DNA of 14,099 nt. Origin: an uncultured Halieaceae bacterium (GTDB lineage: Bacteria; Pseudomonadota; Gammaproteobacteria; Pseudomonadales; Halieaceae). Made by a program: the position numbers and the translations under genes. Shown here piece after piece: positions 7,667 to 14,099 of this stretch (position 1 is the stretch's first letter; the number at the start of each line of letters is the position of its first letter). Below the pieces are notes generated by a model. The model did not search any database, was not told the DNA's origin, and saw nothing but the letters and a program-made list of their open reading frames with translations. Location: the NCBI GenBank assembly GCA_938074135.1, contig CALJFL010000001.1, forward strand, positions 1-14,099. The letters are read 5' to 3'.

Positions 7667-9388
7667 ATGCGCACTCTTCTTCTGATTGTTCTCCTGCCAC
7701 TTATGGCATGGTCCTGCGCGACTTCACCAGGAGCGCCCGTGGTGGTTGAGACGGTCGAAGAGCCAGTCGCAGCGGCCGAGATTCCCGAGCGCGCCATTCC
7801 TGAAGAGAGTCTGTACCCACTGTTGGTGGCTGAGTTCGCCCTGCGCCGCAGAGCCTACGAAGTCGCTTTGGACCAGTACATGGCGCAGGCCGAGATCCTG
7901 CAAGACGCCGGCGTCAGCTCCCACACCACCCACCTTGCCCAGTTCATGCAGCGCGAGCCCGAGGCACTGGAAGCCGTGGAGCAGTGGGTCGCGCTTGAAC
8001 CCGACAATGTGGAAGCCAACAACACCCTGGCGACCCTGCTGGTGCGCCGCGGGCGGACCGTTGAAGCGATACCCCACGTGGCAGTCGTTGCTCGCAGCGG
8101 CTCACAAACCAGCTTTCCAATGCTACTCAATGGCTTCCGCCAATTAACCCCCGAACAGCAGGCCGAGTTGGTGGCTGGCATCAACAGCCTCGCCGAAGAG
8201 TTCCCCGAGGACCCGCAACTGATACTTACCCAGGCGTTGATCCATGAGGAGCTGGGCCAAAGCCGACAGGCCCTGGAAAAACTGGACAAACTGTTCGCCA
8301 TTGAGCCCTATCAACAACAGGGCGTGCTGCTGGAGGCCAAGCTACTGGTAGAGACGGGCAGCAAAGACCCGTTCAAACGCATGCGCAAGGCGCTGGCAGA
8401 GAACCCCGGCGACAGCCGCCTGCGGCTGCAATATGCTCGACTGCTAACCCGTGAAGACATGGACGCGGCGCGCAAGCAATTTGAAATACTGTCGGTGCAA
8501 AACCCCAAGGACGCCGACCTGCTGTTCTCTCTCGCCCTGATCAATCGCGAGACCGGTGACGACCTGGCCGCGCAAGCCTACCTGCGACAGATGATCGACC
8601 TGGATGAGCGGGTCGACGAAGCCCACTATTACCTGGGCCGCATAGCCGAGGATGAGGGTGACCTCAAAGGCGCGCTTTACCAGTACAAACAGGTCAAAGG
8701 CGGGCGCGACTTCCTCAGCGCCCACAACCGTGTTGGCCTAATCCTGATGGAGGCGGGTGAAGTCGAACAGAGCCACCAGTACTACAGCCTGCTGCGGGAC
8801 CGACAACCAGAGCAACGGGAACCGCTGTATGGCCTGGAGGCCGAGTTACTCAACAGCGCAGGCATGCTGGAAGCCAGCCTGGCAATCCTGAATCAGGGCC
8901 TGAGCGAGTTCCCTGACTCCAGTGCCCTGCTCTATAGCCGCTCCATGCTGGGTGAGGAATTGGGCGACCTGGAGATGATGGAAAATGACCTGCGCACGAT
9001 ACTGGCAAAGGATCCCGACAACGCCACCGCCATGAATGCGCTGGGCTACACCCTGGCCAATCGCACCGAGCGCTATGTGGAAGCCCGGGACCTGATTGCC
9101 CGGGCGCTGGTGCTGCAGCCCGGTGAACCGGCCATTTTGGACAGCATGGGTTGGGTGCTCTATCGCCAGGGCGACTACGAACAGTCCATCAAATACCTGC
9201 GCCAGGCCTACGACAAGTTTCCCGACCCGGAAGTGGCAGCACACCTGGGCGAAGTGCTGTGGGTCAGTGGTGACGAAAAAGCGGCGATGGAAATCTGGCA
9301 AGACGCCCTGCTCAAGGATCCCGAACACCAGGTACTGGTTGCTACCATCAAACGACTGGGCGTAACGGCCCTGGACGTCGGGCACTGA
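7667..9388 (+). CDS. tetratricopeptide-repeat lipoprotein upstream of lolB
   Basis: 573-residue predicted lipoprotein built mostly of TPR helices; function unknown, although a TPR protein in this place is common in Pseudomonas-like genomes. The N-terminus has a hydrophobic signal of about 12 residues and a lipobox-like AWSC with C17. Tryptophan at -2 is unusual, and A18 at +2 would favour outer-membrane sorting. A Pro/Glu/Val-rich linker follows (about 21-46), then repeated A-x-x-L-x-x-L/P-D/N patterns through the protein. The clearest repeats are in the C-terminal quarter, for example NALGYTLANR...A...L and DSMGWVLYRQGDYEQSIKYL. An in-frame stop at 7655-7657 makes the ATG at 7667 the first possible start, and no Shine-Dalgarno is visible. 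It ends 13 bp before lolB, suggesting co-transcription and possibly a shared outer-membrane setting; a role in lipoprotein transport is inference only. Confidence 0.88.
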   Translation: MRTLLLIVLLPLMAWSCATSPGAPVVVETVEEPVAAAEIPERAIPEESLYPLLVAEFALRRRAYEVALDQYMAQAEILQDAGVSSHTTHLAQFMQREPEALEAVEQWVALEPDNVEANNTLATLLVRRGRTVEAIPHVAVVARSGSQTSFPMLLNGFRQLTPEQQAELVAGINSLAEEFPEDPQLILTQALIHEELGQSRQALEKLDKLFAIEPYQQQGVLLEAKLLVETGSKDPFKRMRKALAENPGDSRLRLQYARLLTREDMDAARKQFEILSVQNPKDADLLFSLALINRETGDDLAAQAYLRQMIDLDERVDEAHYYLGRIAEDEGDLKGALYQYKQVKGGRDFLSAHNRVGLILMEAGEVEQSHQYYSLLRDRQPEQREPLYGLEAELLNSAGMLEASLAILNQGLSEFPDSSALLYSRSMLGEELGDLEMMENDLRTILAKDPDNATAMNALGYTLANRTERYVEARDLIARALVLQPGEPAILDSMGWVLYRQGDYEQSIKYLRQAYDKFPDPEVAAHLGEVLWVSGDEKAAMEIWQDALLKDPEHQVLVATIKRLGVTALDVGH

Positions 9389-9401
9389 CCGCACCGTCTA
9401 C

Positions 9402-10004
9402 ATGATGACGCGCAAATTACCCGGCATTATTCTTTGCGCCCTGTTGCTGGCGGGTTGTGCCAGCCAGCCCACAGGGGTGATTCCGGATTTACCCTGGGAA
9501 CAGCGACGGGACAGGCTGGCAACGCTGGAAAACTGGAAGATCAACGGCAAGCTGGCCCTCCGCACGGCGGACATGGCCGAGTCGGCGTCTATGGTCTGGG
9601 TACAGGAGGGCGAGATTACCTTCGTCAACCTGACCGGCCCCTGGGGGATCGCCGCAACCCGGTTGCGCTCGGACGGCTCCACCCTGGAAGTCGAACGCGG
9701 CGAGGAACTCAGGACGTATGACATCTCGTCCAGCGAGGCCGTTGCCGCCAGCACCGGCTGGGATCTGCCGCTGAAATCCCTGCCGACCTGGGTGCTTGGC
9801 GTTCCTTATGCCGATGCCGCCGCTACCGACCTACAGATTGAGAACGACCTGGTGCAGCACTTCACCGAAGATGGCTGGCAAATCCACTACGAACGCTATG
9901 ACCAATTCGGCCTGTACACGCTGCCCACCCGCATGAGCATCGAACGGGGCGACACCCGGGCTCGCATCATCATATATGACTGGAGCATCTCGCAGCACCG
10001 ATGA
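9402..10004 (+). CDS. lolB: outer-membrane lipoprotein receptor LolB
   Basis: Final step of the Lol pathway: LolB, itself a lipoprotein on the inner face of the outer membrane, receives lipoproteins from the periplasmic carrier LolA and inserts them. The 200 residues (E. coli 207) start with a signal peptide and a textbook lipobox LAGC with C19. Alanine at +2 fits outer-membrane retention. The mature part has WEQRRDRLATLENWKINGKLALR, with the W-x-x-x-G-K-L-A segment usual for LolB, a GPWG turn, and SLPTWVLGVP, a piece well kept in the family. ATG 9402 or 9405 could be the start; neither has a clear ribosome binding site, so coupling to the TPR gene 13 bp upstream is likely. The stop overlaps the ispE start in an ATGA. 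Confidence 0.94.
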   Translation: MMTRKLPGIILCALLLAGCASQPTGVIPDLPWEQRRDRLATLENWKINGKLALRTADMAESASMVWVQEGEITFVNLTGPWGIAATRLRSDGSTLEVERGEELRTYDISSSEAVAASTGWDLPLKSLPTWVLGVPYADAAATDLQIENDLVQHFTEDGWQIHYERYDQFGLYTLPTRMSIERGDTRARIIIYDWSISQHR

Positions 10005-10840
10005 GCATCGCACTAACGGTAACCGCCCCGGCCAAACTTAACCTGTTCCTGCACATTACCGGCCGCCGTTCCGACGGCTACCACACCCTGCAGACACTGT
10101 TTCAGCTGCTGGACTGGGGCGATACCCTCCATTTCAGCCCCAACGACTCCGGAGAGTTGACCCTGGCTGGCCCGGACATGGGCTTTGACCCCGCCGATAA
10201 CCTGATCCTGCGGGCAGCCAGGGCGCTGGGGGGCGAAGGCCGGGGCATGCATATCCAGCTGGATAAGCACATTCCACTCGGGGGCGGCCTGGGAGGTGGC
10301 AGTTCAGATGCCGCCAGCACCCTTCTGGCGCTCAACCAGCTCTGGCAATTGGCCCATAGCAATGAGGAATTGCGGGCGATTGGCGCCACCTTGGGCGCCG
10401 ACGTACCGGTATTTGTGGCCGGCCACAGCGCCTGGGCGGAAGGTATTGGCGAACTGCTCACCCCGGTCGATTTACCCGCCCGCTGGTACCTGGTTGTGTT
10501 CCCCGAAACCCCCGTAAATACTGGGGAAATATTTTCCCAGCGGGAATTGACACGGGACAGCGCTCCCATCACAATAGCGGCGTTTTTTGGGGGGCATACT
10601 CGAAACGATTGCCAGCCCGTGGTTACTGGCCTGTATCCTGAAATTGCCAACGCTTTGAAATGGTTAGGGAATTTTTCGGAGGCCAGAATAACCGGTACTG
10701 GAGCCAGCGTGTTCGCCAGCTTTGATACCCAGGCCGAGGCGAAAGCCATTCAGCAGCAGGCCCCAGGCAGATGGCGCACTATAGTAGCGCGGGGCGTCAA
10801 TTGCTCACCTGCCCTCGAACAACTTGATTTACCCATTTAG
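10001..10840 (+). CDS. ispE: 4-diphosphocytidyl-2-C-methyl-D-erythritol kinase IspE
   Basis: Phosphorylates the 2-hydroxyl of CDP-methylerythritol with ATP in the non-mevalonate (MEP) isoprenoid pathway. GHMP-kinase fold, 279 residues (E. coli 283). PAKLNLFLHITGRRSDGYH at 10-28 carries the substrate-binding lysine K12. The ATP-binding glycine loop PLGGGLGGGSSDAA is at 92-105. The catalytic aspartate is D134 in LGADVPVFV, and TGTGASVFASF near the C-terminus is the third GHMP motif. It starts at an ATGA overlap with lolB, so expression is probably coupled. The stop is 5 bp before the tRNA-Gln gene, with no terminator between. A near-palindrome lies inside the gene at 10521-10540. Confidence 0.97.
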   Translation: MSIALTVTAPAKLNLFLHITGRRSDGYHTLQTLFQLLDWGDTLHFSPNDSGELTLAGPDMGFDPADNLILRAARALGGEGRGMHIQLDKHIPLGGGLGGGSSDAASTLLALNQLWQLAHSNEELRAIGATLGADVPVFVAGHSAWAEGIGELLTPVDLPARWYLVVFPETPVNTGEIFSQRELTRDSAPITIAAFFGGHTRNDCQPVVTGLYPEIANALKWLGNFSEARITGTGASVFASFDTQAEAKAIQQQAPGRWRTIVARGVNCSPALEQLDLPI

Positions 10841-10845
10841 ATTAT

Positions 10846-10920
10846 TGGGGTGTCGCCAAGCGGCAAGGCACCAGGTTTTGATCCTGGCATTCGCAGGTTC
10901 GAATCCTGCCACCCCAGCCA
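10846..10920 (+). tRNA. tRNA-Gln (anticodon UUG)
   Basis: 75-nt gene that folds as a full cloverleaf. The acceptor stem TGGGGTG pairs perfectly with CACCCCA, followed by discriminator G and an encoded CCA (10918-10920). The anticodon stem CCAGG/CCTGG encloses the loop TTTTGAT, giving anticodon TTG at 10878-10880. The T arm is GCAGG-TTCGAAT-CCTGC. It matches the bacterial glutamine tRNA pattern closely (TGGGGTRTCGCCAAGCGG start). It starts 5 nt after the ispE stop, so it is either processed from the ispE transcript or has a promoter inside the ispE end; a TATAGT followed by a GC-rich stretch at 10780-10785 is a possible -10 without a good -35. Confidence 0.98.
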
Positions 10921-10922
10921 TA

Positions 10923-10979
10923 CAGTGATGGGTGTCATGCGTAGATGCATGGCGCCCGTTTCGCGTGCAAGATTCACTG
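10923..10979 (+). promoter_or_regulatory. foldable RNA leader between tRNA-Gln and prs
   Basis: Nested inverted repeats: an 11-bp stem with two G-U pairs, arms 10930-10940 and 10947-10957 around the 6-nt loop GTAGAT, sits inside an outer 6-bp repeat CAGTGA (10923-10928) / TCACTG (10974-10979). The hairpin is followed by only three Ts, so it is a poor intrinsic terminator. It may mark the 3' end for tRNA maturation, act as a weak attenuator, or be a 5' structure of the prs mRNA. The prs ribosome binding site (about 10990-10995) is left free. Confidence 0.45.
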
Positions 10980-11002
10980 GATAGCCCAAAAGGTAGCGCG
11001 TC

Positions 11003-11950
11003 GTGTCCTCGAAAATGATGGTATTTACGGGTAACGCCAACCCGGAACTGGCCCACAAAGTGGCCAGCAGGCTGTACCTGTCCATCGGCAAGGCCGACGT
11101 TGGCAAGTTCAGTGATGGTGAGGTAGCGGTCGAGCTGAACGAGAACGTGCGCGGCAAGGATGTCTTCGTGCTGCAATCCACCTGCGCACCGACCAACGAC
11201 AGCCTGATGGAGCTCATCGTGATGATCGACGCACTGCGTCGGGCATCGGCTACACGAATTACCGCCGTGGTGCCCTACTTTGGCTACGCCCGGCAGGATC
11301 GGCGGGTTCGCTCGGCGCGGGTGCCAATCACGGCGAAAGTGGTGGCCGATATGATGGTCGCCGTTGGTGTAGACCGGGTATTGACGGTCGATTTGCATGC
11401 CGAGCAGATACAGGGGTTTTTCGCCTGCCCGGTGGACAACGTTTACGGCTCGCCGGTGTTGAACGACGACATTGTGTCCTGCAAATACGACAACCTGATG
11501 GTGGTATCACCGGATATTGGTGGCGTGGTCAGGGCCAGGGCAATTGCCAAGCAGCTCAATGATGCTGACCTGGCAATCATCGACAAACGTCGCCCGCAGG
11601 CCAATGAGGCCCAGGTGATGAACCTGATCGGTGAGGTAGACGGCAGGACCTGCTTGCTGGTTGACGATATGGTCGACACTGCAGGCACCCTGTGCAAGGC
11701 GGCCGACGCACTGAAAGAGCGTGGTGCCACCAAGGTCGTGGCCTACTGTACACACGCGGTACTGTCGGGGCGCGCCCTGGAGAATATTGCGGGCTCCCAG
11801 CTGGATGAGCTGGTAGTCACAGACACGATTCCCCTGAGTGATGAGGCAAGAAGGGTCAGTAAGATCCGCCAACTCACCATTGCCGACCTGCTGGCGGAAT
11901 CTATCCGTCGCGTGTCGAACGAGGAATCAATCAGCGCGCTGTTCGATTAA
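11003..11950 (+). CDS. prs: ribose-phosphate pyrophosphokinase (PRPP synthetase)
   Basis: Makes 5-phosphoribosyl-1-pyrophosphate from ribose-5-phosphate and ATP, the precursor of purine, pyrimidine, NAD, histidine and tryptophan synthesis. 315 residues, the same length as E. coli Prs. Seen: GRFSDGE-like [53 protein letters not shown] (ATP-binding and regulatory region), [27 protein letters not shown] and the PRPP-binding signature [12 protein letters not shown]. The C-terminus [13 protein letters not shown] is also typical. The start is GTG at 11003, with AAGGT 8 nt upstream; it gives [11 protein letters not shown], parallel to MPDMKLFAGN in E. coli, whereas internal ATGs at 11015 or 11018 would shorten the conserved N-terminus. 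An intrinsic terminator overlaps the stop codon. Confidence 0.97.
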   Translation: MSSKMMVFTGNANPELAHKVASRLYLSIGKADVGKFSDGEVAVELNENVRGKDVFVLQSTCAPTNDSLMELIVMIDALRRASATRITAVVPYFGYARQDRRVRSARVPITAKVVADMMVAVGVDRVLTVDLHAEQIQGFFACPVDNVYGSPVLNDDIVSCKYDNLMVVSPDIGGVVRARAIAKQLNDADLAIIDKRRPQANEAQVMNLIGEVDGRTCLLVDDMVDTAGTLCKAADALKERGATKVVAYCTHAVLSGRALENIAGSQLDELVVTDTIPLSDEARRVSKIRQLTIADLLAESIRRVSNEESISALFD

Positions 11951-11964
11951 GAACAGCGCTTTTT
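11936..11964 (+). terminator. intrinsic terminator overlapping the prs stop codon
   Basis: Perfect 9-bp stem, GCGCTGTTC (11936-11944) with GAACAGCGC (11951-11959), a 6-nt loop GATTAA that contains the prs stop codon TAA (11948-11950), and five Ts (11960-11964). The left arm is therefore the last coding bases of prs. Confidence 0.82.
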
Positions 11965-11971
11965 GCAACCC

Positions 11972-12000
11972 ATTACCGGACTGGTCGCAGGTCTTGTAAT
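11972..12000 (+). promoter_or_regulatory. candidate promoter of rplY
   Basis: TGTAAT (11995-12000) matches TATAAT at 5 of 6; a weak -35 ATTACC (11972-11977) lies 17 bp upstream. It follows the prs terminator directly. A start near 12007 would leave a leader of about 17 nt with AGGAG at 12011-12015. The position is sensible, but the -35 is poor. Confidence 0.35.
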
Positions 12001-12023
12001 GCACAATCAAAGGAGTCATGACT

Positions 12024-12701
12024 ATGTCTGACCAATTTGAACTAAACGCCGAGGTGCGCGAGGACATAGGGAAAGGTGCGAGCCGCCGCCTACGTCGTCA
12101 CGCCAACAATGTCCCCGCTATTATTTATGGTGGTGGCGAAGATCCCCAGCCCCTGACCCTGGTCCGCAAGGACTTCGAGAAGGCGCTGGAAAATGAAGCG
12201 TTCTACTCCCATGTATTGACGATCAACGTGGGCAAGAAGGCGCAACAAGCGATCCTCAAAGATCTGCAGCGACACCCTGCGAAGAACAGCGTGATGCACG
12301 CCGACTTCCTGCGTGTCGATGACAAGACCCTGGTCAAAGTGACTGTACCCATTCACTTCCTCAACGAAGAGAAATCAGCTGGTGTGAAACTGGAAGGCGG
12401 TATCGTCCAGCACCAGATGACCGAAGTGGAAGTACAGTGTCTACCTGGCGTTATTCCTGAGTACCTGGAAGTCGACATGCTCGAAGTGGCCATTGGTCAG
12501 ATCGTTCACCTGTCGGATATCGGCTTCCCCGAGGGCGTGGTATCAACCGCACTGTCACTGGGCGAGGATCACGACCTGGCGATTGCTTCCATCATTGCAC
12601 CGAGAGGCGGCAGTGAAGAAGAAGAGGAACTTGAAGCAGCAGCTGATGAAGCCGGTGAAGAAGGCGGCGAAGAGGCTGAAGAAGGCGACAGCGAGGACTA
12701 A
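12024..12701 (+). CDS. rplY: 50S ribosomal protein L25 (Ctc/TL5 type)
   Basis: Binds 5S rRNA in the large ribosomal subunit. 225 residues, the long Ctc/TL5 form, against about 94 for the one-domain E. coli L25. The N-terminal L25 domain runs to about 90 ([36 protein letters not shown]), followed by the C-terminal beta domain to about 185 ([37 protein letters not shown]). The last 35 residues or so form a strongly acidic Glu/Asp/Ala/Gly tail. The second ATG (12024) was chosen because AGGAG lies 8 nt before it and only 2 nt before the ATG at 12018. It lies after the prs terminator and before pth, as in many gammaproteobacteria. The stop codon sits in the loop of a strong hairpin. Confidence 0.96.
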   Translation: MSDQFELNAEVREDIGKGASRRLRRHANNVPAIIYGGGEDPQPLTLVRKDFEKALENEAFYSHVLTINVGKKAQQAILKDLQRHPAKNSVMHADFLRVDDKTLVKVTVPIHFLNEEKSAGVKLEGGIVQHQMTEVEVQCLPGVIPEYLEVDMLEVAIGQIVHLSDIGFPEGVVSTALSLGEDHDLAIASIIAPRGGSEEEEELEAAADEAGEEGGEEAEEGDSED

Positions 12702-12715
12702 TCTCCTCGCTGTTG
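12686..12715 (+). other. strong hairpin spanning the rplY stop codon, before pth
   Basis: Arms 12686-12697 and 12704-12715 can pair over 12 bp with a single G-U; the inner 10 bp (ACAGCGAGGA with TCCTCGCTGT) are perfect. The 6-nt loop CTAATC contains the rplY TAA (12699-12701). No T run follows, so it should not terminate efficiently. It may separate the translation of rplY and pth or stabilise an RNA end. Confidence 0.6.
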
Positions 12716-12727
12716 GCGGCACCCGCT

Positions 12728-13318
12728 TTGGCAGCATCCATCAAAATGATTGTTGGACTGGGCAACCCCGGTGGCGACTACCGGGGTACCCGCCATAATG
12801 CCGGTGCCGACTTTGTTGACGCATTGGCACGCCAATGCGGCACCACCTTACAACCAGATTCAAAATTTTTCGGCTTGTCCGGCAGGGTTAACCTTGCCGG
12901 CCATGACGTTCGTCTACTGGTACCAACCACATTCATGAACCGCTCCGGCCAGGCCGTGGCAGCCATGGCGACATTCTACAAGTTCGCCGCGGATGAGCTG
13001 TTAATCGCTCACGATGAATTGGATATCCCTCCTGGCACAGCCCGCTTCAAGCAAGGTGGTGGTCACGGCGGACACAATGGCCTGCGCGACATTGTGCCGG
13101 CACTGGGCAACAACAAAAATTTTCATCGACTGCGGATTGGCATAGGTCACCCCGGTCATGCATCGAAAGTCACCGGCTATGTGTTGGGCAGGCCCTCACA
13201 GGTAGATCGCGACCGCATCGATGCCAGCATCGACGAGGCGATTGCCGCCCTGCCACTACTACTGCGTGGCGACGCGACCAAGGCGATGACGCAACTACAT
13301 AGCTTTAGCGCGGCCTGA
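12728..13318 (+). CDS. pth: peptidyl-tRNA hydrolase
   Basis: Cleaves peptidyl-tRNAs released prematurely from ribosomes, recycling the tRNA. Motifs seen: GLGNPG, TRHNAG with the catalytic histidine, the conserved asparagine in [20 protein letters not shown] with its aspartate, and [13 protein letters not shown]. The start is uncertain. TTG at 12728 gives 196 residues (E. coli 194) beginning [15 protein letters not shown], which parallels MTIKLIVGLANPG, and a weak GGCGG lies 8 nt upstream. ATG at 12746 gives 190 residues, cuts the conserved N-terminus, and has no ribosome binding site. The TTG at 12713 lies inside the rplY hairpin and is unlikely. The gap to rplY is short, so read-through or coupled expression is expected; ychF follows 25 bp after. 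Confidence 0.92.
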   Translation: MAASIKMIVGLGNPGGDYRGTRHNAGADFVDALARQCGTTLQPDSKFFGLSGRVNLAGHDVRLLVPTTFMNRSGQAVAAMATFYKFAADELLIAHDELDIPPGTARFKQGGGHGGHNGLRDIVPALGNNKNFHRLRIGIGHPGHASKVTGYVLGRPSQVDRDRIDASIDEAIAALPLLLRGDATKAMTQLHSFSAA

Positions 13319-13343
13319 GCCGTGCCAGCGACAAGGATCTCTC

Positions 13344-14099
13344 ATGGGTTTTAATTGCGGTATTGTCGGCTTACCTAACGTTGGCAAGTCCACCCTGTTC
13401 AACGCCCTGACCAAGGCAGGCATTGATGCAGAGAACTTTCCTTTCTGCACCATTGAGCCGAATGCCGGCATCGTTCCCATCCCCGACCCACGCCAGGACA
13501 AGATTGCGGCTATCGTCAAGCCGGAGAAGGTGATCGCCACCACCATGGAGTTCGTCGACATCGCCGGACTGGTGGAAGGGGCCAGCAAAGGCGAGGGCTT
13601 GGGTAACCAGTTCCTGGCCAACATCCGTGAGACAGACGCCATCGCTCACGTGGTGCGCTGCTTCGACGACGAGAATGTCATCCACGTGAACAATCGCATC
13701 GACCCCAAGGGCGACATAGAGGTCATCAATACCGAACTCGCCCTGGCCGACCTCGAGAGCTGCGAAAAGCAGCTACAGAAGGTTATCCGCACCGCAAAAG
13801 GTGGTGACAAGGAATCCATTGCCATGAAGGCGCTGCTGGAGGATAAACTCCTGCCGCACCTGAACGAGGCATTACCGGTGCGCGCCCTGGATCTGACAGA
13901 TAATGAAAAAGCACTGGCCAAACAGCTGTTCCTGCTGACATCCAAACCTACGATGTACATCGCCAACGTTGACGAGGAAGGCTTCGACGACAACCCCTAC
14001 CTGGATGTCGTGCGGGAAATTGCCGCCGCAGAGAAGGCGGTGGTGGTACCCATCTGTAACAAGCTAGAGTCGGAAATCGTAGAGCTGGAGGACGACGAG
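13344..14099 (+). CDS. ychF: ribosome-associated ATPase YchF (Obg family), 3' end cut by window edge
   Basis: OLA1/YchF-type P-loop protein of the Obg group that prefers ATP to GTP, binds ribosomes and is linked to stress responses and translation. The 252 visible codons (E. coli protein 363) show the P-loop GLPNVGKST 9-17, the switch segment FPFCTIEPN 32-40, [10 protein letters not shown] 72-81 with GEGLGNQFL after it, a helical coiled-coil region at about 125-195, and NVDE 208-211. NVDE is the altered specificity motif (NxxE in place of NKxD) that goes with ATP use. The C-terminal TGS-like domain is outside the window. The start is ATG 13344, with AAGGA 6 nt upstream. It lies 25 bp after pth, the usual pth-ychF pairing. 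Confidence 0.97.
   Translation, partial: MGFNCGIVGLPNVGKSTLFNALTKAGIDAENFPFCTIEPNAGIVPIPDPRQDKIAAIVKPEKVIATTMEFVDIAGLVEGASKGEGLGNQFLANIRETDAIAHVVRCFDDENVIHVNNRIDPKGDIEVINTELALADLESCEKQLQKVIRTAKGGDKESIAMKALLEDKLLPHLNEALPVRALDLTDNEKALAKQLFLLTSKPTMYIANVDEEGFDDNPYLDVVREIAAAEKAVVVPICNKLESEIVELEDDE

Noticed and set aside
8846..9394. 182-codon minus-strand frame inside the TPR lipoprotein gene
   Set aside because: Antisense to TPR repeats; the repeated Gln/Gly/Val pattern mirrors the TPR codons.
10102..10749. 215-codon minus-strand frame inside ispE
   Set aside because: Antisense to a complete kinase with all three GHMP motifs; no domain of its own.
10829..11398. 189-codon minus-strand frame across tRNA-Gln and the start of prs
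   Set aside because: It crosses a perfect tRNA gene and the conserved prs start; the peptide is His/Gly-rich and without motif.
1..14099. Mobile element, prophage, CRISPR array, toxin-antitoxin or defence system
   Set aside because: No transposase, integrase, phage gene, direct repeat array or defence domain was seen; nearly every base belongs to a recognised gene or a short spacer.

Overview
The window looks like an ordinary, gene-dense stretch of a GC-rich gammaproteobacterial chromosome. The proteins read most like Pseudomonas and E. coli homologues. From memory, the order hemA-prfA-prmC-moeB, divergent from TPR lipoprotein-lolB-ispE-tRNA-Gln-prs-rplY-pth-ychF, is that of Pseudomonas. The genus cannot be fixed from this sequence; a marine relative of Pseudomonas/Cellvibrionales is a weak guess. 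I see no insertion sequence, phage gene, CRISPR array, integrase or toxin-antitoxin pair, and no credible undescribed system.

Layout. (1) 1-1176, minus strand: rhlB, a DEAD-box RNA helicase cut by the left edge. (2) 1303-1893, minus: a DoxX-family membrane protein, divergent from (3) 1963-3384, plus: a NorM-type MATE efflux pump. (4) 3381-7417, minus: the tight operon hemA-prfA-prmC-moeB (tetrapyrrole entry step, release factor 1, its methyltransferase, and a MoaD/ThiS-type adenylyltransferase). Its end overlaps the end of the MATE gene by 4 bp. (5) 7418-7666: a 249-bp divergent control region, the largest gap in the window. (6) 7667-10840, plus: TPR lipoprotein, lolB and ispE, closely packed. 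(7) 10846-10920: tRNA-Gln(UUG), only 5 nt after ispE. (8) 11003-11950: prs, with a foldable leader and an intrinsic terminator that overlaps its stop codon. (9) 12024-14099, plus: rplY, pth and ychF, the last cut by the right edge.

How the genes work together. Several belong to translation: RF1, its Gln methyltransferase PrmC, ribosomal protein L25, peptidyl-tRNA hydrolase, the ribosome-associated ATPase YchF and tRNA-Gln. HemA uses glutamyl-tRNA, which ties haem synthesis to the same pool. LolB and the TPR lipoprotein concern the outer membrane, IspE makes isoprenoid precursors, and Prs makes PRPP for nucleotides. The less conserved part is the DoxX/MATE pair between rhlB and moeB, where I recall Pseudomonas having murI beyond moeB.

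The points most worth a second look are small: two neighbouring genes (prs, rplY) whose TAA stop lies in the loop of a hairpin, the folded prs leader just after a tRNA, a 12-bp palindrome between hemA and the TPR gene, and several non-ATG or ambiguous starts.
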